NCBI GenBank assembly: GCA_900751685.1
Contig: CAADSR010000120.1
Span: 1-26,457 of the forward strand
Direction of reading: 5' to 3'
Length of the DNA: 26,457 nucleotides
Source: Clostridia bacterium
GTDB lineage: Bacteria; Bacillota; Clostridia; UBA1381
In this document: positions 12,293 to 20,831 of the stretch, piece by piece
How positions within the stretch are numbered: the first letter of the stretch is position 1
How the letters are laid out: every line of letters begins with the position of its first letter
The notes under the pieces: model-generated
The model's database searches: none
What the model was told of the DNA's origin: nothing
What the model saw: only the letters and a program-made list of their open reading frames with translations
Made by a program: the position numbers and the translations under genes

Positions 12293-14359
12293 TTACTGAA
12301 AATCAATTGTCACATTTCCAGTCTCGCTATCATAGTTAACGTCACACCCAAGAGCTTCGGAAATCACACGGAGTGGCACATGCATTCTGTCATGATAATT
12401 GATTGAAGCCGTATCCGAATAAATATATTCTCCGTTCTTTTTGATATAATTGGTATCCTGCTTTATTTTGATACATGTGTCATTAAGTGTAATCACCGCT
12501 GTATTACTGCTCTCGTCCCATTCAACCAAACAGCCCAATTTTTCAAAAACAGTGCGTACTGGTATCATGGTACGGTCATTTATTAATAAAGGTGGAGTAT
12601 CAAATTCAGTTTTTTTGCCGTGAATCAATATATTGCCCTGTAAAACAGGTATTTCAATCGGTTCTGTAATTCCTGTGCAGTATTGATTGCCATAATAGGT
12701 ACTGACAGAATAATATTTTTCCCCGCTTTTGTCAATAGAATCAAACATACAGGGCAGTAAAATATTATTTTCCGTATCAATAAGCCCTTTTTTACGATTC
12801 AATTCTGCGCACATGACTGGTCTGCTATTAAAGTTGCTATAGTAGTAAAGTTTGTCGTATTCAAAAGGAATCTTTAAAACCCCATGCCCGTCAACAAGTC
12901 CTTCCTTGCCATTGAAAGTTGCAATAATATTTCCATCCGCTTCTCTTTTGATGCGGTCCCATATAGGCTCGACAATATAGCTGCCGGAAGTATTGATAAT
13001 TCCCCATTTTCCTTCTATGATAGATCCTACCGGATTATAATTTCCCCCAACATTCACCAATGCTGTTCCATTTATGAAAGGCTCTGTCCATATCCAGTCC
13101 TCGTTTTCTAAAACAACATTCCCGGCTTCATCTACATATTTGCCAGTACTAATATTTACAGGTCTCGTGTTTCCGTGTAGTGACCCATCCCAATAGTCTT
13201 TTTGCTTATAAAGCGGCTGTGGATATTCCATCCCGGGAGTAGGTGTGGGGGTAGGAGGACAAGGCGTGAATACAGGTGGAGTCTCGACAATTTCCCCATT
13301 TAGATTGACATAGGTAATTGTTTTCTTTGGATCGTTTATATAGCCGTGGGCTACTTGCCATAAACCATTCGCAAAATTACAATAAGTAGCGTTATCATCC
13401 TGATATAATAGTTGCCCATTTGTACTAAGAATTTTGATACCCAAGCCATATCCTTGTAATGAATACGTTCCTTGTGCATATTGTATTTTAGAGGTTTCCA
13501 GTAAATCGGTACGCCATTCCCAAGTGATACCTTCATTTTGCATATAGGGCCTATCTATGTACACATTAATTTTTTCATTGTCTTTTGATACAATTCCCAA
13601 ACAATGCAATGCGTCAATATTGATACAAATATCTTGTTCAATCAGTAACGAATCAGAAGCATTGCCATTTATAGATATCTTGTGATTAGAAGAATACACA
13701 GTATATCCGTCTTGAATGATAAATGTGTCGTCAACCATTAGTTTGTTTTTACTTGATTGCCTTGTCAGCTGTATGTCTTTTCCACCATTTTTACTTGATA
13801 TTAAGATACCATATTTTTGTAAAGTTTCTATGTTGATATATATATTTCCATTTGTGCTGTATGCCTTCTCTGCAATATTATTGATAAAAATATTCGTCTC
13901 TTGTGCCGTACCTATCTTTTCAGCGGGATCAGCTTGATAGAGTTCACCATCCTTATGCAGACGTACAATACCATAGCCCTTTCCCGGTTGATAGACAACA
14001 AAGCGGTCTTCTTTCGGGGGAGTAAAGCGCAAACTTGAAAAATCCGAAATGATATTATTATTTCTATCAATAAGTGCCCGAGGCCCGCTGTTATCATTAT
14101 TATTGCTAACCATAAAATAATTGTCAGACAACGCTTGTATGTCTTGATATTCAAAAGGAATAATCAAATTGAAATCTTTGTCAAAAACTCCCATGCCTAA
14201 AATCGTATGTTGCTCTGTCAACTTGTACGCAATAAGTGCATTTTCGGAGGAGTTCTCAAGTTTAAAACGGATGTTATTTAAATCAGCAATATCACCCTGA
14301 TATTTATATGAATATGCGCGGTCAGATTTATAGTCATAAATCCATATCATTTTTTTTTT
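12293..14359 (-). CDS. 3' part of a WG-repeat protein ending in copper-amine-oxidase N-terminal-like domains (frame 2 of a split gene)
   Basis: This part continues the reading frame of the 14334-15299 gene after a shift at the A10 run (14350-14359). About 685 residues follow. They include WG-type repeats (LIIPFEYQDIQALSDNYFMV, YGIVRLHKDGELY, GKWGIINTSGSYIVEPIWDR, GLVDGHGVLKIPFEYDKLYY, KKGLIDTENNILLP) and a proline/threonine linker (FTPCPPTPTPTPGMEYP). A C-terminal stalk domain like copper amine oxidase N-terminal domains ends it: PPLLINDRTMIPVRTVFEKL followed by GCLVEWDESSNTAVIT, then MHVPLRVISEALGCDV. An open frame beginning at 14470 exists, but its first 40 residues are only the wrong-frame reading of the upstream gene. 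Whole protein with one base fewer: 1001 residues, secreted, probably surface-bound. Function unknown. Confidence 0.8.
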   Translation of the reverse strand, partial: KKKMIWIYDYKSDRAYSYKYQGDIADLNNIRFKLENSSENALIAYKLTEQHTILGMGVFDKDFNLIIPFEYQDIQALSDNYFMVSNNNDNSGPRALIDRNNNIISDFSSLRFTPPKEDRFVVYQPGKGYGIVRLHKDGELYQADPAEKIGTAQETNIFINNIAEKAYSTNGNIYINIETLQKYGILISSKNGGKDIQLTRQSSKNKLMVDDTFIIQDGYTVYSSNHKISINGNASDSLLIEQDICINIDALHCLGIVSKDNEKINVYIDRPYMQNEGITWEWRTDLLETSKIQYAQGTYSLQGYGLGIKILSTNGQLLYQDDNATYCNFANGLWQVAHGYINDPKKTITYVNLNGEIVETPPVFTPCPPTPTPTPGMEYPQPLYKQKDYWDGSLHGNTRPVNISTGKYVDEAGNVVLENEDWIWTEPFINGTALVNVGGNYNPVGSIIEGKWGIINTSGSYIVEPIWDRIKREADGNIIATFNGKEGLVDGHGVLKIPFEYDKLYYYSNFNSRPVMCAELNRKKGLIDTENNILLPCMFDSIDKSGEKYYSVSTYYGNQYCTGITEPIEIPVLQGNILIHGKKTEFDTPPLLINDRTMIPVRTVFEKLGCLVEWDESSNTAVITLNDTCIKIKQDTNYIKKNGEYIYSDTASINYHDRMHVPLRVISEALGCDVNYDSETGNVTIDFQ

Positions 14360-15299
14360 CTTCATTATAAGCAATTCCGTTTTCAAATTTGCCAAGAATA
14401 TTGCCATCAACATCAATAATAAACTCATCCCCTTCTGTATGATAAGGTGTCCATTCTTGAACAACAGCATACCCTTGGTAAAAGTCTCCGTAGTGACAAT
14501 AATTTTCAGTAATTACAGGAGTTCCGTTTTGGTCAATATAATAGCCTTCTCCATTATTTTTACTACGTATGTAAGCACGTTCGCTATTAAATACACTTCC
14601 CCAGCCCTCGGGAACACTAATTACCAAATTCCCTGTTTTATTAATGTAGCCACGTCCTCCTGGACCGGTTGCCCATGCGAGTCCTTCTGTAAAATATCCA
14701 TAATCATTCAAATAAGAGCCGCCTATACAATCCCAAAGAGGATTTATTACTCCATTTTTATCAAAAATGCGGTAAAATCCTGGATTGTTATCTTTTTTAT
14801 CCATCATTACTTTGCCAAAACCATCCGTAAAAGTAAATGCGTTATCATATTCAAGGGGTACAACAATATCTCCTGAATTATTTATATAACCTTTTTTTTT
14901 CGTTTCAATATCTTGTACAACGGCTATTCCTTCATGGAAATCATGAGCATACCCGAATTGCAGGGGAATTACTATTTTCCCTGATGTGTCAATATATCCC
15001 CACATGCCATTCAATTCTACGGCAGCCAAGCCCTCAGAAAATGAAGATGCGTTATCCCATTGCACCGGTATCTGTAGTTTCCCAAACCGATCCATATATC
15101 CCCATTTACCTTTCATGCCATTAAAATCTTGTTCTTGAACCTCCACCAATTCCTCCGAATATTGGTAACCTATGTACTGCCAAATACATGGGGTAACAAA
15201 TTCAAGTGTATCGTCAATTGCGAAGGTTAATATTGAAAAGGATGGGGCTAATCCGAATACGAATGAAATCGTTAGAATGAAAGCGAGTAATTTTTTCAT
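14334..15299 (-). CDS. 5' part of a secreted WG-repeat protein, terminated by an A10 frameshift
   Basis: Starts at ATG 15299 with GAGGTG upstream. A signal peptide (MKKLLAFILTISFVFGLAPS, to about residue 28) is followed by repeated WG units: KWGYMDRFGKLQIPVQWDNA, MWGYIDTSGKIVIPLQFGYA, KGYINNSGDIVVPLEYDNAF, RGYINKTGNLVISV and GYYIDQNGTPVI. WG repeats form beta-propeller-like surface modules. The frame ends at residue 321 with NDMDL just after the run of ten A on the coding strand. With nine A (or twelve) the frame runs on through 12293. So this is either a phase-variable gene in the off state, a transcript-slippage site, or a sequencing error. Confidence 0.85.
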   Translation of the reverse strand: MKKLLAFILTISFVFGLAPSFSILTFAIDDTLEFVTPCIWQYIGYQYSEELVEVQEQDFNGMKGKWGYMDRFGKLQIPVQWDNASSFSEGLAAVELNGMWGYIDTSGKIVIPLQFGYAHDFHEGIAVVQDIETKKKGYINNSGDIVVPLEYDNAFTFTDGFGKVMMDKKDNNPGFYRIFDKNGVINPLWDCIGGSYLNDYGYFTEGLAWATGPGGRGYINKTGNLVISVPEGWGSVFNSERAYIRSKNNGEGYYIDQNGTPVITENYCHYGDFYQGYAVVQEWTPYHTEGDEFIIDVDGNILGKFENGIAYNEEKKNDMDL

Positions 15300-15376
15300 C
15301 TATAACACCTCAAATATATTTATATTGTTTTACTTTGGTTATAAAGACTCATATCTAGCATATCAGAAAAATATTA

Positions 15377-15410
15377 AAAGTGCAAGAAAATCAGAGTTTT
15401 CTTGCACTTT
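15377..15410 (-). terminator. Terminator of the methyltransferase transcript
   Basis: AAAGTGCAAGAAAA (15377-15390), 6-base loop, TTTTCTTGCACTTT (15397-15410), followed on the minus strand by TTTTAATATTT. It separates the methyltransferase from the WG-repeat gene. Confidence 0.8.
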
Positions 15411-15572
15411 ATACATTTCCATACTAAGGATATATTTTATATGAATGATATTTTCCTATACTTTTACATGAAGGCTCAAAGCTATGTTCTTAAGAGTATA
15501 AGAATATAATTAGTAATCTACAAAAGCTGATACAGTAATGCTTATTTTATTGCCACAAATACATATGCAAAC

Positions 15573-16136
15573 TCAGTTTCTATTTTTTTTTATCACCGAA
15601 AGGCCTGAATTTATCATATATTTTTCAGTGTCACCCGGGGTGTCAGGATATAATGCTAGTTTTCGGTCATTTATGTTTAATTCATTTGATTGATCCTTAC
15701 TGACCGAAAGAACAAGCCGTCCGCCTTTTTTTAGAAACACAGCTACCTTATTGAATGCTTTCTGTTTGTCTTTAATATGTAAAAATGTAAGTGAGGAGTA
15801 TACAACATCAAATTGTTCTGTAAATACACAGTCGAAAAAATCAATGCAAATAAGGGTTTTGTTTTGCAGACTAGCAAGATTTTTATTTGCTCTTTTAATA
15901 GTTTTGGGAGATATATCAATCCCAGTAAAGTATCCACAAGCCGGGATTGTACGAATTGCAAGGCGGCCTGTACCTACACCAATTTCAAGAATTGATTTAT
16001 TGTTATCAAGTTGTAACTCTTCTATAAAAGTTTTTCCATCCCATTTATCCATATATTCTTGTAACAATGGTGGGTCAAAGACAGAATCGTTGTTTTCATC
16101 GATTAATTTGTCGTAATGGTCAATAATAGGATTCAT
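15573..16136 (-). CDS. Class I SAM-dependent methyltransferase, C-terminus shifted at an A9 run
   Basis: 187 residues as written. Motif I is KSILEIGVGTGRLA (about 48-61). The acidic end of strand 2 is GYFTGIDISPKTIKRANKNL, motif III-like DVVYSSLTFLHI, and FLKKGGRLVLSVS. The substrate is not predictable; small-molecule methylation is typical for this group. After GLSVIKK the frame ends with NRN at a run of nine A (15583-15591). With eight A it would read IETEFAYVFVAIK and stop at 15542, a strand ending far more typical of the family, giving 197 residues. The start ATG 16136 has AAGG upstream. Fold is secure; the true C-terminus is probably the shifted one. Confidence 0.85.
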   Translation of the reverse strand: MNPIIDHYDKLIDENNDSVFDPPLLQEYMDKWDGKTFIEELQLDNNKSILEIGVGTGRLAIRTIPACGYFTGIDISPKTIKRANKNLASLQNKTLICIDFFDCVFTEQFDVVYSSLTFLHIKDKQKAFNKVAVFLKKGGRLVLSVSKDQSNELNINDRKLALYPDTPGDTEKYMINSGLSVIKKNRN

Positions 16137-16191
16137 TACACAACCTTATGATTTCTCTCTTTTGTATCATAGCAACATTTTTTATTATAAT

Positions 16192-16230
16192 AAAAAATGT
16201 CTAAAGATCGATAAAATTCAACCTTTAGAC
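16192..16230 (-). terminator. Terminator of the tRNA transcript
   Basis: GTCTAAAG (minus strand 16230-16223) pairs with CTTTAGAC (16206-16199), followed by ATTTTTT. It lies 15 bases after the tRNA. Confidence 0.8.
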
Positions 16231-16244
16231 AATTTTTGAAAATC

Positions 16245-16321
16245 TGGTCGGAGTGACAGGACTTGAACCTGCGGCCTCTTGACCCCCAGTCAAGCGCGCT
16301 ACCAAGCTGCGCCACACCCCG
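16245..16321 (-). tRNA. tRNA-Pro, anticodon GGG
   Basis: 77 bases. The acceptor arm CGGGGTG pairs with CACTCCG (one G-T), followed by A and an encoded CCA (16247-16245). The D-arm is GCGCAGCTTGGTAGCGC. The anticodon stem CTTGA/TCAAG encloses the loop CTGGGGG, so the anticodon is GGG, reading CCC and CCU. The T-arm is CAGGTTCAAGTCCTG. All arms pair. It has its own promoter and terminator. No direct repeat of its 3' end was seen nearby, so it is not an evident integration site here. Confidence 0.97.
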
Positions 16322-16338
16322 GAATATGTAACATTGCT

Positions 16339-16367
16339 ATTTTAGCATTAATTTAAAAAAAAGTCAA
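16339..16367 (-). promoter_or_regulatory. Sigma-A promoter of tRNA-Pro
   Basis: Minus strand TTGACT (16367-16362), 17 bases, TAAAAT (16344-16339). Transcription would begin about ten bases before the mature tRNA end. Confidence 0.8.
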
Positions 16368-16468
16368 TATCTAATCACTTGTTTCTATTTTTAATTTGGC
16401 AGATGTAATATAAGAATATGGCAGTCAAAACATAAAACAACAAATTGAGAAAAATGTCGAATTTTGGG

Positions 16469-16497
16469 TTGACTATTGGAAGGCATTAGTATATAAT
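16469..16497 (+). promoter_or_regulatory. Sigma-A promoter of the RHH regulator
   Basis: TTGACT (16469-16474), 17 bases, TATAAT (16492-16497). Start codon 31 bases downstream. Confidence 0.85.
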
Positions 16498-16527
16498 TAT
16501 TTCGCAAGGCAAAAGTGAGGTGATAAA

Positions 16528-16704
16528 ATGCCAGCGAAAAAAATGGGGCGTCCTACGAACAATCCCAGACCGCATAAACTTAACATCCGTATTAATGACC
16601 ACAGCAAAGAAGTACTTGAAAAGTATTGCTTGCAGGAGGGGGTTAATAAGACAGAGACCGTGGAACGGGCACTAAAAAAGTTAGGAGACGACCTCAAAAA
16701 TTAA
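16528..16704 (+). CDS. Ribbon-helix-helix (CopG/Arc-like) small DNA-binding protein
   Basis: 58 residues from ATG 16528 (GTGAGGTGATAAA upstream). The sequence MPAKKMGRPTNNPRPHKLNI then RINDHSKEVLEKYCLQEGVN and KTETVERALKKLGDD is the RHH plan. KLNIRIN is the DNA-contacting strand, followed by two helices, with the basic MGRPT leader seen in many mobile-element and chromosomal copies. Its target is unknown; autoregulation is usual in the family. An inverted repeat (GGAAGCAG 16707-16714 against CTGCTTCC 16738-16745) follows the stop and could end the transcript. Confidence 0.85.
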   Translation: MPAKKMGRPTNNPRPHKLNIRINDHSKEVLEKYCLQEGVNKTETVERALKKLGDDLKN

Positions 16705-16852
16705 AAGGAAGCAGCGTATTCCCCTAGAAAAAGAAACACTGCTTCCCAACAAGGCACAACTATCAAAAAGATAGAAGTACAAAAATATTATATCATTTGT
16801 ACGGAGACTTTTCAATAGGGTGCTACGAAAATAATAGAAAGGATAGATACAT

Positions 16853-16918
16853 ATGATATTCCAACAAACAAAAGAAAAAGAGCAGCGAGGCCATAAAGCC
16901 GATCGGGAGGTGGCGTGA
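16853..16918 (+). CDS. 21-residue mini-ORF coupled to the DUF6809-like gene
   Basis: ATG 16853 has GAAAGGA eight bases upstream and encodes MIFQQTKEKEQRGHKADREV then A. Its TGA overlaps the ATG of the next gene (TGATG at 16916-16920). The next gene's ribosome site (GGGAGGT) is inside it. It may be a leader peptide whose translation sets that of the next gene. It could also be chance. Confidence 0.4.
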   Translation: MIFQQTKEKEQRGHKADREVA

Positions 16919-17196
16919 TGAATATTTTAGAAGAGATTTATGACGGGGAGCTCTGGCCGCGTAATGAGGGTTTTGAGCCGACAAAAGAGCGTACCGATTG
17001 GACGGGACGTGTGGCAGATTTAGAAGAAAAGCTGCTAAGGCATCTGGGAGATGGGGAGCGGGAGATGCTTTCCGATATTTTAGAAACACAGTTGGATATC
17101 CTTTGCAGTGACTGCAAGGATTATTTTATCTGCGGCTGGCGTTTAGGAGCAAAAGTAATGCTGGATACCTTTGTGATTGGACAGGATAAACTATAA
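16918..17196 (+). CDS. DUF6809-like small protein
   Basis: 92 residues starting MNILEEIYDGELWPRNEGFE. The plan is an N-terminal ILEEIYDGEL box, a charged middle (RVADLEEKLLRHLGDGEREM) and a helical end with FICGWRLGAKVMLDTFV. It resembles the uncharacterised DUF6809 proteins of Clostridia, which begin with a similar LEELYYGN motif and end in a GFRLGA motif. I chose ATG 16918 over the adjoining GTG 16915 for spacing to GGGAGGT. No signal or membrane segment is seen. Function unknown. Confidence 0.7.
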   Translation: MNILEEIYDGELWPRNEGFEPTKERTDWTGRVADLEEKLLRHLGDGEREMLSDILETQLDILCSDCKDYFICGWRLGAKVMLDTFVIGQDKL

Positions 17197-17247
17197 CGAA
17201 GAAGAATATTAAAAAGAAGGTGCAGCCCACACGCTGCATCAAACGAT

Positions 17248-17287
17248 AAAATGATGGTAGACACAAAAAAGTGTCTGCCATCATTTT
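17248..17287 (+). terminator. Terminator after the DUF6809-like gene
   Basis: AAAATGATGG-T-AGACAC (17248-17264), AAAAAA loop, GTGTCT-G-CCATCATTTT (17271-17287). Confidence 0.8.
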
Positions 17288-17315
17288 CTATTGAATGGTT
17301 GGTTTTATATTTTCC

Positions 17316-17379
17316 GTAGGGCGGGATGCTCTCATCCCGCCGAATGGGTTGGCGGCGGGATGAGGGCATCCCGCCCTAC
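17316..17379. repeat. GC-rich palindromic repeat, copy B (well preserved)
   Basis: The left arm at 17316-17342 starts GTAGGGCGGGATG and the right arm at 17351-17379 ends CATCCCGCCCTAC. They are reverse complements over about 27 bases with one mismatch. Each arm also contains its own smaller palindrome (GCGGGATG / CATCCCGC). It lies between convergent transcripts. It shares its plan with copy A at 1323-1402 inside the element. Probably a REP- or MITE-like dispersed repeat. Confidence 0.8.
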
Positions 17380-17424
17380 ATGGGTTTCGCATCTTTTTTT
17401 ATCTTCTTAATTCTTTTTACTATT

Positions 17425-19224
17425 TTATTGCTTGTAACCAAAATCAGGGATGGATGTCCAGCGGGCGCGGAGGCAGTGAGCGGCATATTTTGGACGGCGG
17501 TTTCTGGTAAAGAGGCCTTTTTTGTTCCCCTCTACCCGCATAATGCCCTGGATGGTGGCAAAATCAGCGAAGTTCCAGACCTGCTCGCCGATAAAGAAAT
17601 CATACTTGTCCGTCACAGAATGGATCGCTTCATAGAAATCCGCTTGGTATTCCTCGGTGAACATCGTCGGGGTGGCAAGATGGAGCCCGGCGACCGTATC
17701 CGCCCCGTATTCAGTGAACATCACAGGCTTGCCGATCTGTTTCCAATAGTCCAGCTCAAGGGCAAGGGCCTGCTTTGCAGCGTCTAAATCACCGCCGTAC
17801 ACATACCAGCCATAATAGCGGTTCAGGCAGATCACATCGAAGATCGGAAGGGTCTTATCCTTGGTGTAATCATTTTGCAGGCCGACTAAGGTCACTGGGC
17901 GGTTTTGCGGGTCGGATTCATGGGCCAGATCATAGAGCTTTGTATAATATTCTACGGAGCTTTCCGGGAAGGTGGTGGTGTCAGACTCGTTGGCCACAGA
18001 CCACATCACAACACAGGCATGGTTTTTGTCGCGGCAGATCATATCTTTTACGACTTCCCGGTGGTGCTCATGGCAGCGCAGGAGCTTAAAGGTATCCTGC
18101 TTGTCTTTGCCGCCGGCAGCGCCGAAGTTGAGGTTTACGCCAACTGCCGGTGTTTCGTCAATCACAACAATCCCCTCACGGTCACATAGATACATCATTT
18201 CTTCGGAATAAGGATAATGGCTGGTACGGAAGGAGTTTGCGCCCATCCATTTCATCAGGCTGATGTCCTTAACATTCAATACTTCGTCCAGCCCCCGGCC
18301 ACGGTAATCGGAGTCCTCATGCTTGCCATAACCTTTGAAATAGAACGGCTTGCCATTGATTAGGAATTGTGTTCCCTTTACTTCTATGGTGCGCACGCCA
18401 AAGGTTTCTGAATAGGTATCTTCACCGAAGGTGATCTCGGCTGTGTACAGATACGCATTCAGGGGCTGCCAGAGGTGTACATTTTCGATCTGGAAGGTCC
18501 CTTCTTTTCCCGAAGCAGAAGCGACCTGCTTCCCGCAAGCGTCTTTGATGCAAAGAGAAACCTCTCCTTCTCCGGAAGTTTCTACACAATAATGGACCCC
18601 GGCAGTAGTCCCGTTGACACTGGGGACAATGGAAATGTCCTTGATGTAATTTTTCGGGGTCGTGTAGATTTTGACCGGGCGGCTGATCCCGGCATAGTTA
18701 AAAAAGTCAAAGTTTGGGTAGTTTTGTTTTTTTGGCGTGACTCCCGGGATTTCAGGGATCAGCCCGCTAAGCATATTTCCACCCGCCTCGCTCCCTACTG
18801 GAAGGGTGGAATAGTTTACCTTGTTGTCTACGGCTACGGTCAATAGATTATCGCCCTGTTTTGCTTTTTCGGTAATTTCTGTTTCAAAGGGCAGGAATCC
18901 GCCATTATGCTCGCAAAGAAGCTCGCCATTTAGAAATACCTTGGCAAACTGGGAAACTGCGCCGAAGCGGAGCATTACCCGTTGGCCGGTAAAAAATTGG
19001 GGGATACTGATGGTGCGCTGGTAAGCGACCCACCCGTAATGGTCACGGAAATCCACGCCTTCTTTCTGGTCGTTATAAGATGCGGGGACCGCAATGGTCA
19101 TGGGATCTTTTAATTGGGAAGATGCCAGGGAATCATCGAAATTATCCGGGCCGCAGAGCTGGAAGCACCAGATGCCGGACAAATCGATCAATGCGCGGGA
19201 TTTGTTTAATTTTGGGTATAACAT
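17425..19224 (-). CDS. uidA: Beta-glucuronidase (glycoside hydrolase family 2)
   Basis: 599 residues from ATG 19224 (TTTAGGAGATG upstream). The jelly-roll domain has DLSGIWCFQL, VPASYNDQ and DHYGWVAYQR. An immunoglobulin-like middle is followed by the TIM barrel with KPFYFKGYGKHEDSDYRGRG. The acid/base is in VMWSVANES (E413), the nucleophile in VMFTEYGAD (E505), and the Asn-Lys pair that reads the carboxylate of glucuronides is in GNKKGLFTRNRRPK (about residue 567). The residue numbers agree with E. coli GUS (413 and 504). The loop after AVGVNLNFG is short, so it is not a long loop-1 enzyme. It releases glucuronic acid from host or plant conjugates in the cytoplasm. It is second in an operon, 18 bases after the symporter. 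Confidence 0.95.
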   Translation of the reverse strand: MLYPKLNKSRALIDLSGIWCFQLCGPDNFDDSLASSQLKDPMTIAVPASYNDQKEGVDFRDHYGWVAYQRTISIPQFFTGQRVMLRFGAVSQFAKVFLNGELLCEHNGGFLPFETEITEKAKQGDNLLTVAVDNKVNYSTLPVGSEAGGNMLSGLIPEIPGVTPKKQNYPNFDFFNYAGISRPVKIYTTPKNYIKDISIVPSVNGTTAGVHYCVETSGEGEVSLCIKDACGKQVASASGKEGTFQIENVHLWQPLNAYLYTAEITFGEDTYSETFGVRTIEVKGTQFLINGKPFYFKGYGKHEDSDYRGRGLDEVLNVKDISLMKWMGANSFRTSHYPYSEEMMYLCDREGIVVIDETPAVGVNLNFGAAGGKDKQDTFKLLRCHEHHREVVKDMICRDKNHACVVMWSVANESDTTTFPESSVEYYTKLYDLAHESDPQNRPVTLVGLQNDYTKDKTLPIFDVICLNRYYGWYVYGGDLDAAKQALALELDYWKQIGKPVMFTEYGADTVAGLHLATPTMFTEEYQADFYEAIHSVTDKYDFFIGEQVWNFADFATIQGIMRVEGNKKGLFTRNRRPKYAAHCLRARWTSIPDFGYKQ

Positions 19225-19242
19225 GATTTCATCTCCTAAAGT

Positions 19243-20625
19243 TTATTTATTGCCTGAAAGCTCTTTCATTTTTTCCTGGTTCTCGGCGATGCGGCGTTTG
19301 TTCAATGGGTACCAGAAGATCAGGATCAATGCCACCAGCAAATAGCCAATGGCAGGGGCAAGGGTCGCCACGCTATAGATCCGTTCGACAACCTCCGGCG
19401 CCTGGACAATACTTTCGGTGGAGGAAATATAGCCGATCGCGGTCAGGATAAAGCCGCCCAAGCCGCCGGCAAGGGCCTGGCCGATTTTCCGGGCAAAGGA
19501 ATACACCGCGTAAATCGTGCCATCCTCACGGACGCCGGTCAGCACCATTTGATTGTCGATAACGTCTGTGATGAACGCCCAAATCATCAGGTTGAACAGG
19601 CCGGAGCCAAGGTTCCCGAAGAACACGAAAATACAAAATGTCCAGGGGTTACGGACACGCAGGAAGAAGAGCAGGAAGTAGACAATAGAAGCGGATAATA
19701 CAGCTAGGCCGGAGGCTTCCTTCTTACCGAATTTTTTTGCGATTTTGGCGGCAAACGGAGCCAGGAGCAGGGTGCAGGCAGTTTGCAGCAGGCCCGCCAC
19801 ACTCATGGCTTCCTTGCTCTTGAAATAGTCCATGAACAGGTACACATTCATTGCGCCGGACATGAGCAGGGAAAGCAAGAGTACAATAGAAGCAGCGACG
19901 ATTGCGATCAGCGCACGGTTATGGGCGATCCCATTCAGGGTGTTTTTGATGCCGATCTTCTGCCTGCCGCCACGGTTGGCTTCTACCCGTTCTGTGGTCA
20001 TAGTATAACACAGGGCATAGCAGATCAGTGCGGCCACACCGAAGGCCAGTGCCAGAGGCAGGAAACGCTCGCCTAATACCACCTGGTTCCCAGACTGGTC
20101 ATAGGCATAAATGATGAACGGCACACCAGATCCGATAATGACACCTGCAATTGCAGCGCCTACCGAACGGTAGGTAGACAGGGAGGTACGCCCTATCGGG
20201 TCGGAGGTGAGCACGGACGCCATAGAGCCATAAGGGATATTGATACCGGTATAGCAAACGCTGCCCCAAAGCAGGTAGGTAATATAGATGTAGGCGATCT
20301 TCCATCCATAAGGAAGGTTTTTGACCCCAGGGATGAAAAGAAGGATCCCGGCAACGACCACTGGGACCGCCATACGCAGGATCCAGGGGCGGAAACGCCC
20401 ATTCTTCGTGGAACGGGAAATATCAACGATACGCCCCATTGTAATATCAGTGAACGCATCGACACAGCGGGCTACTAAAAATAGTGTACCCACAACCGCG
20501 CCGCTGATTCCCAAAACATTGGTATAAAATACGATCAGGAAATTACTTGCAAGGATAAAAAACAAGTCATTACCCAAATCGCCGAACATGTATCCGAATT
20601 TATCGCGGATGCCAAATTCACGCAT
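19243..20625 (-). CDS. GPH-family sugar/glucuronide cation symporter
   Basis: 460 residues from ATG 20625, with AAAGGAG eight bases upstream; the GTG at 20634 overlaps that site. Twelve hydrophobic helices. The glycoside-pentoside-hexuronide signature opens with REFGIRDKFGYMFGDLGNDL and continues with VARCVDAFTDITMGRIVD and STKNGRFRPWIL. These match GusB/UidB and MelB-type transporters. Being the first gene of the unit that also encodes beta-glucuronidase, its likely cargo is a glucuronide taken up with H+ or Na+. The exact substrate cannot be read from sequence. No regulator gene is adjacent. Confidence 0.92.
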   Translation of the reverse strand: MREFGIRDKFGYMFGDLGNDLFFILASNFLIVFYTNVLGISGAVVGTLFLVARCVDAFTDITMGRIVDISRSTKNGRFRPWILRMAVPVVVAGILLFIPGVKNLPYGWKIAYIYITYLLWGSVCYTGINIPYGSMASVLTSDPIGRTSLSTYRSVGAAIAGVIIGSGVPFIIYAYDQSGNQVVLGERFLPLALAFGVAALICYALCYTMTTERVEANRGGRQKIGIKNTLNGIAHNRALIAIVAASIVLLLSLLMSGAMNVYLFMDYFKSKEAMSVAGLLQTACTLLLAPFAAKIAKKFGKKEASGLAVLSASIVYFLLFFLRVRNPWTFCIFVFFGNLGSGLFNLMIWAFITDVIDNQMVLTGVREDGTIYAVYSFARKIGQALAGGLGGFILTAIGYISSTESIVQAPEVVERIYSVATLAPAIGYLLVALILIFWYPLNKRRIAENQEKMKELSGNK

Positions 20626-20831
20626 AATGATCACTCCTTTAAAATATCAGAATGCCTGCCGGGCGGGCAAGACAATTTTTTGAAAGAGCCGGCGCTGTTT
20701 AAAAATTGACAGAGTCGGCTTTTTTCTCTATTGTTTCATTTTTTGCAAAATCTCATACCTTTTTTTCGAAATATGAAAAAAACACTATTTTAAAGGAATT
20801 TCTTGTTTAAAAATCAGAAAAAAACGCAAAT
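20626..20831 (-). promoter_or_regulatory. Leader/control region of the glucuronide operon
   Basis: No clear sigma-A promoter was found. Two inverted repeats stand out: a 17-bp palindrome TGCCTGCC-G-GGCGGGCA (20653-20669), of the kind LacI-type repressors bind, just before the ribosome site; and AGCCGGCGCTGT (about 20687-20698) against ACAGAGTCGGCT (about 20709-20720), which may fold in the leader RNA. Confidence 0.45.

Noticed and set aside
14334..14470. Upstream extension of the second WG-repeat frame as a separate start
   Set aside because: These codons are the wrong-frame reading of the preceding gene; there is no ribosome site, and the domain content continues from the upstream gene.
16245..16321. 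tRNA-Pro as the attachment site of an element carrying the RHH and DUF6809-like genes
   Set aside because: No direct repeat of the tRNA 3' end and no integrase were found nearby.
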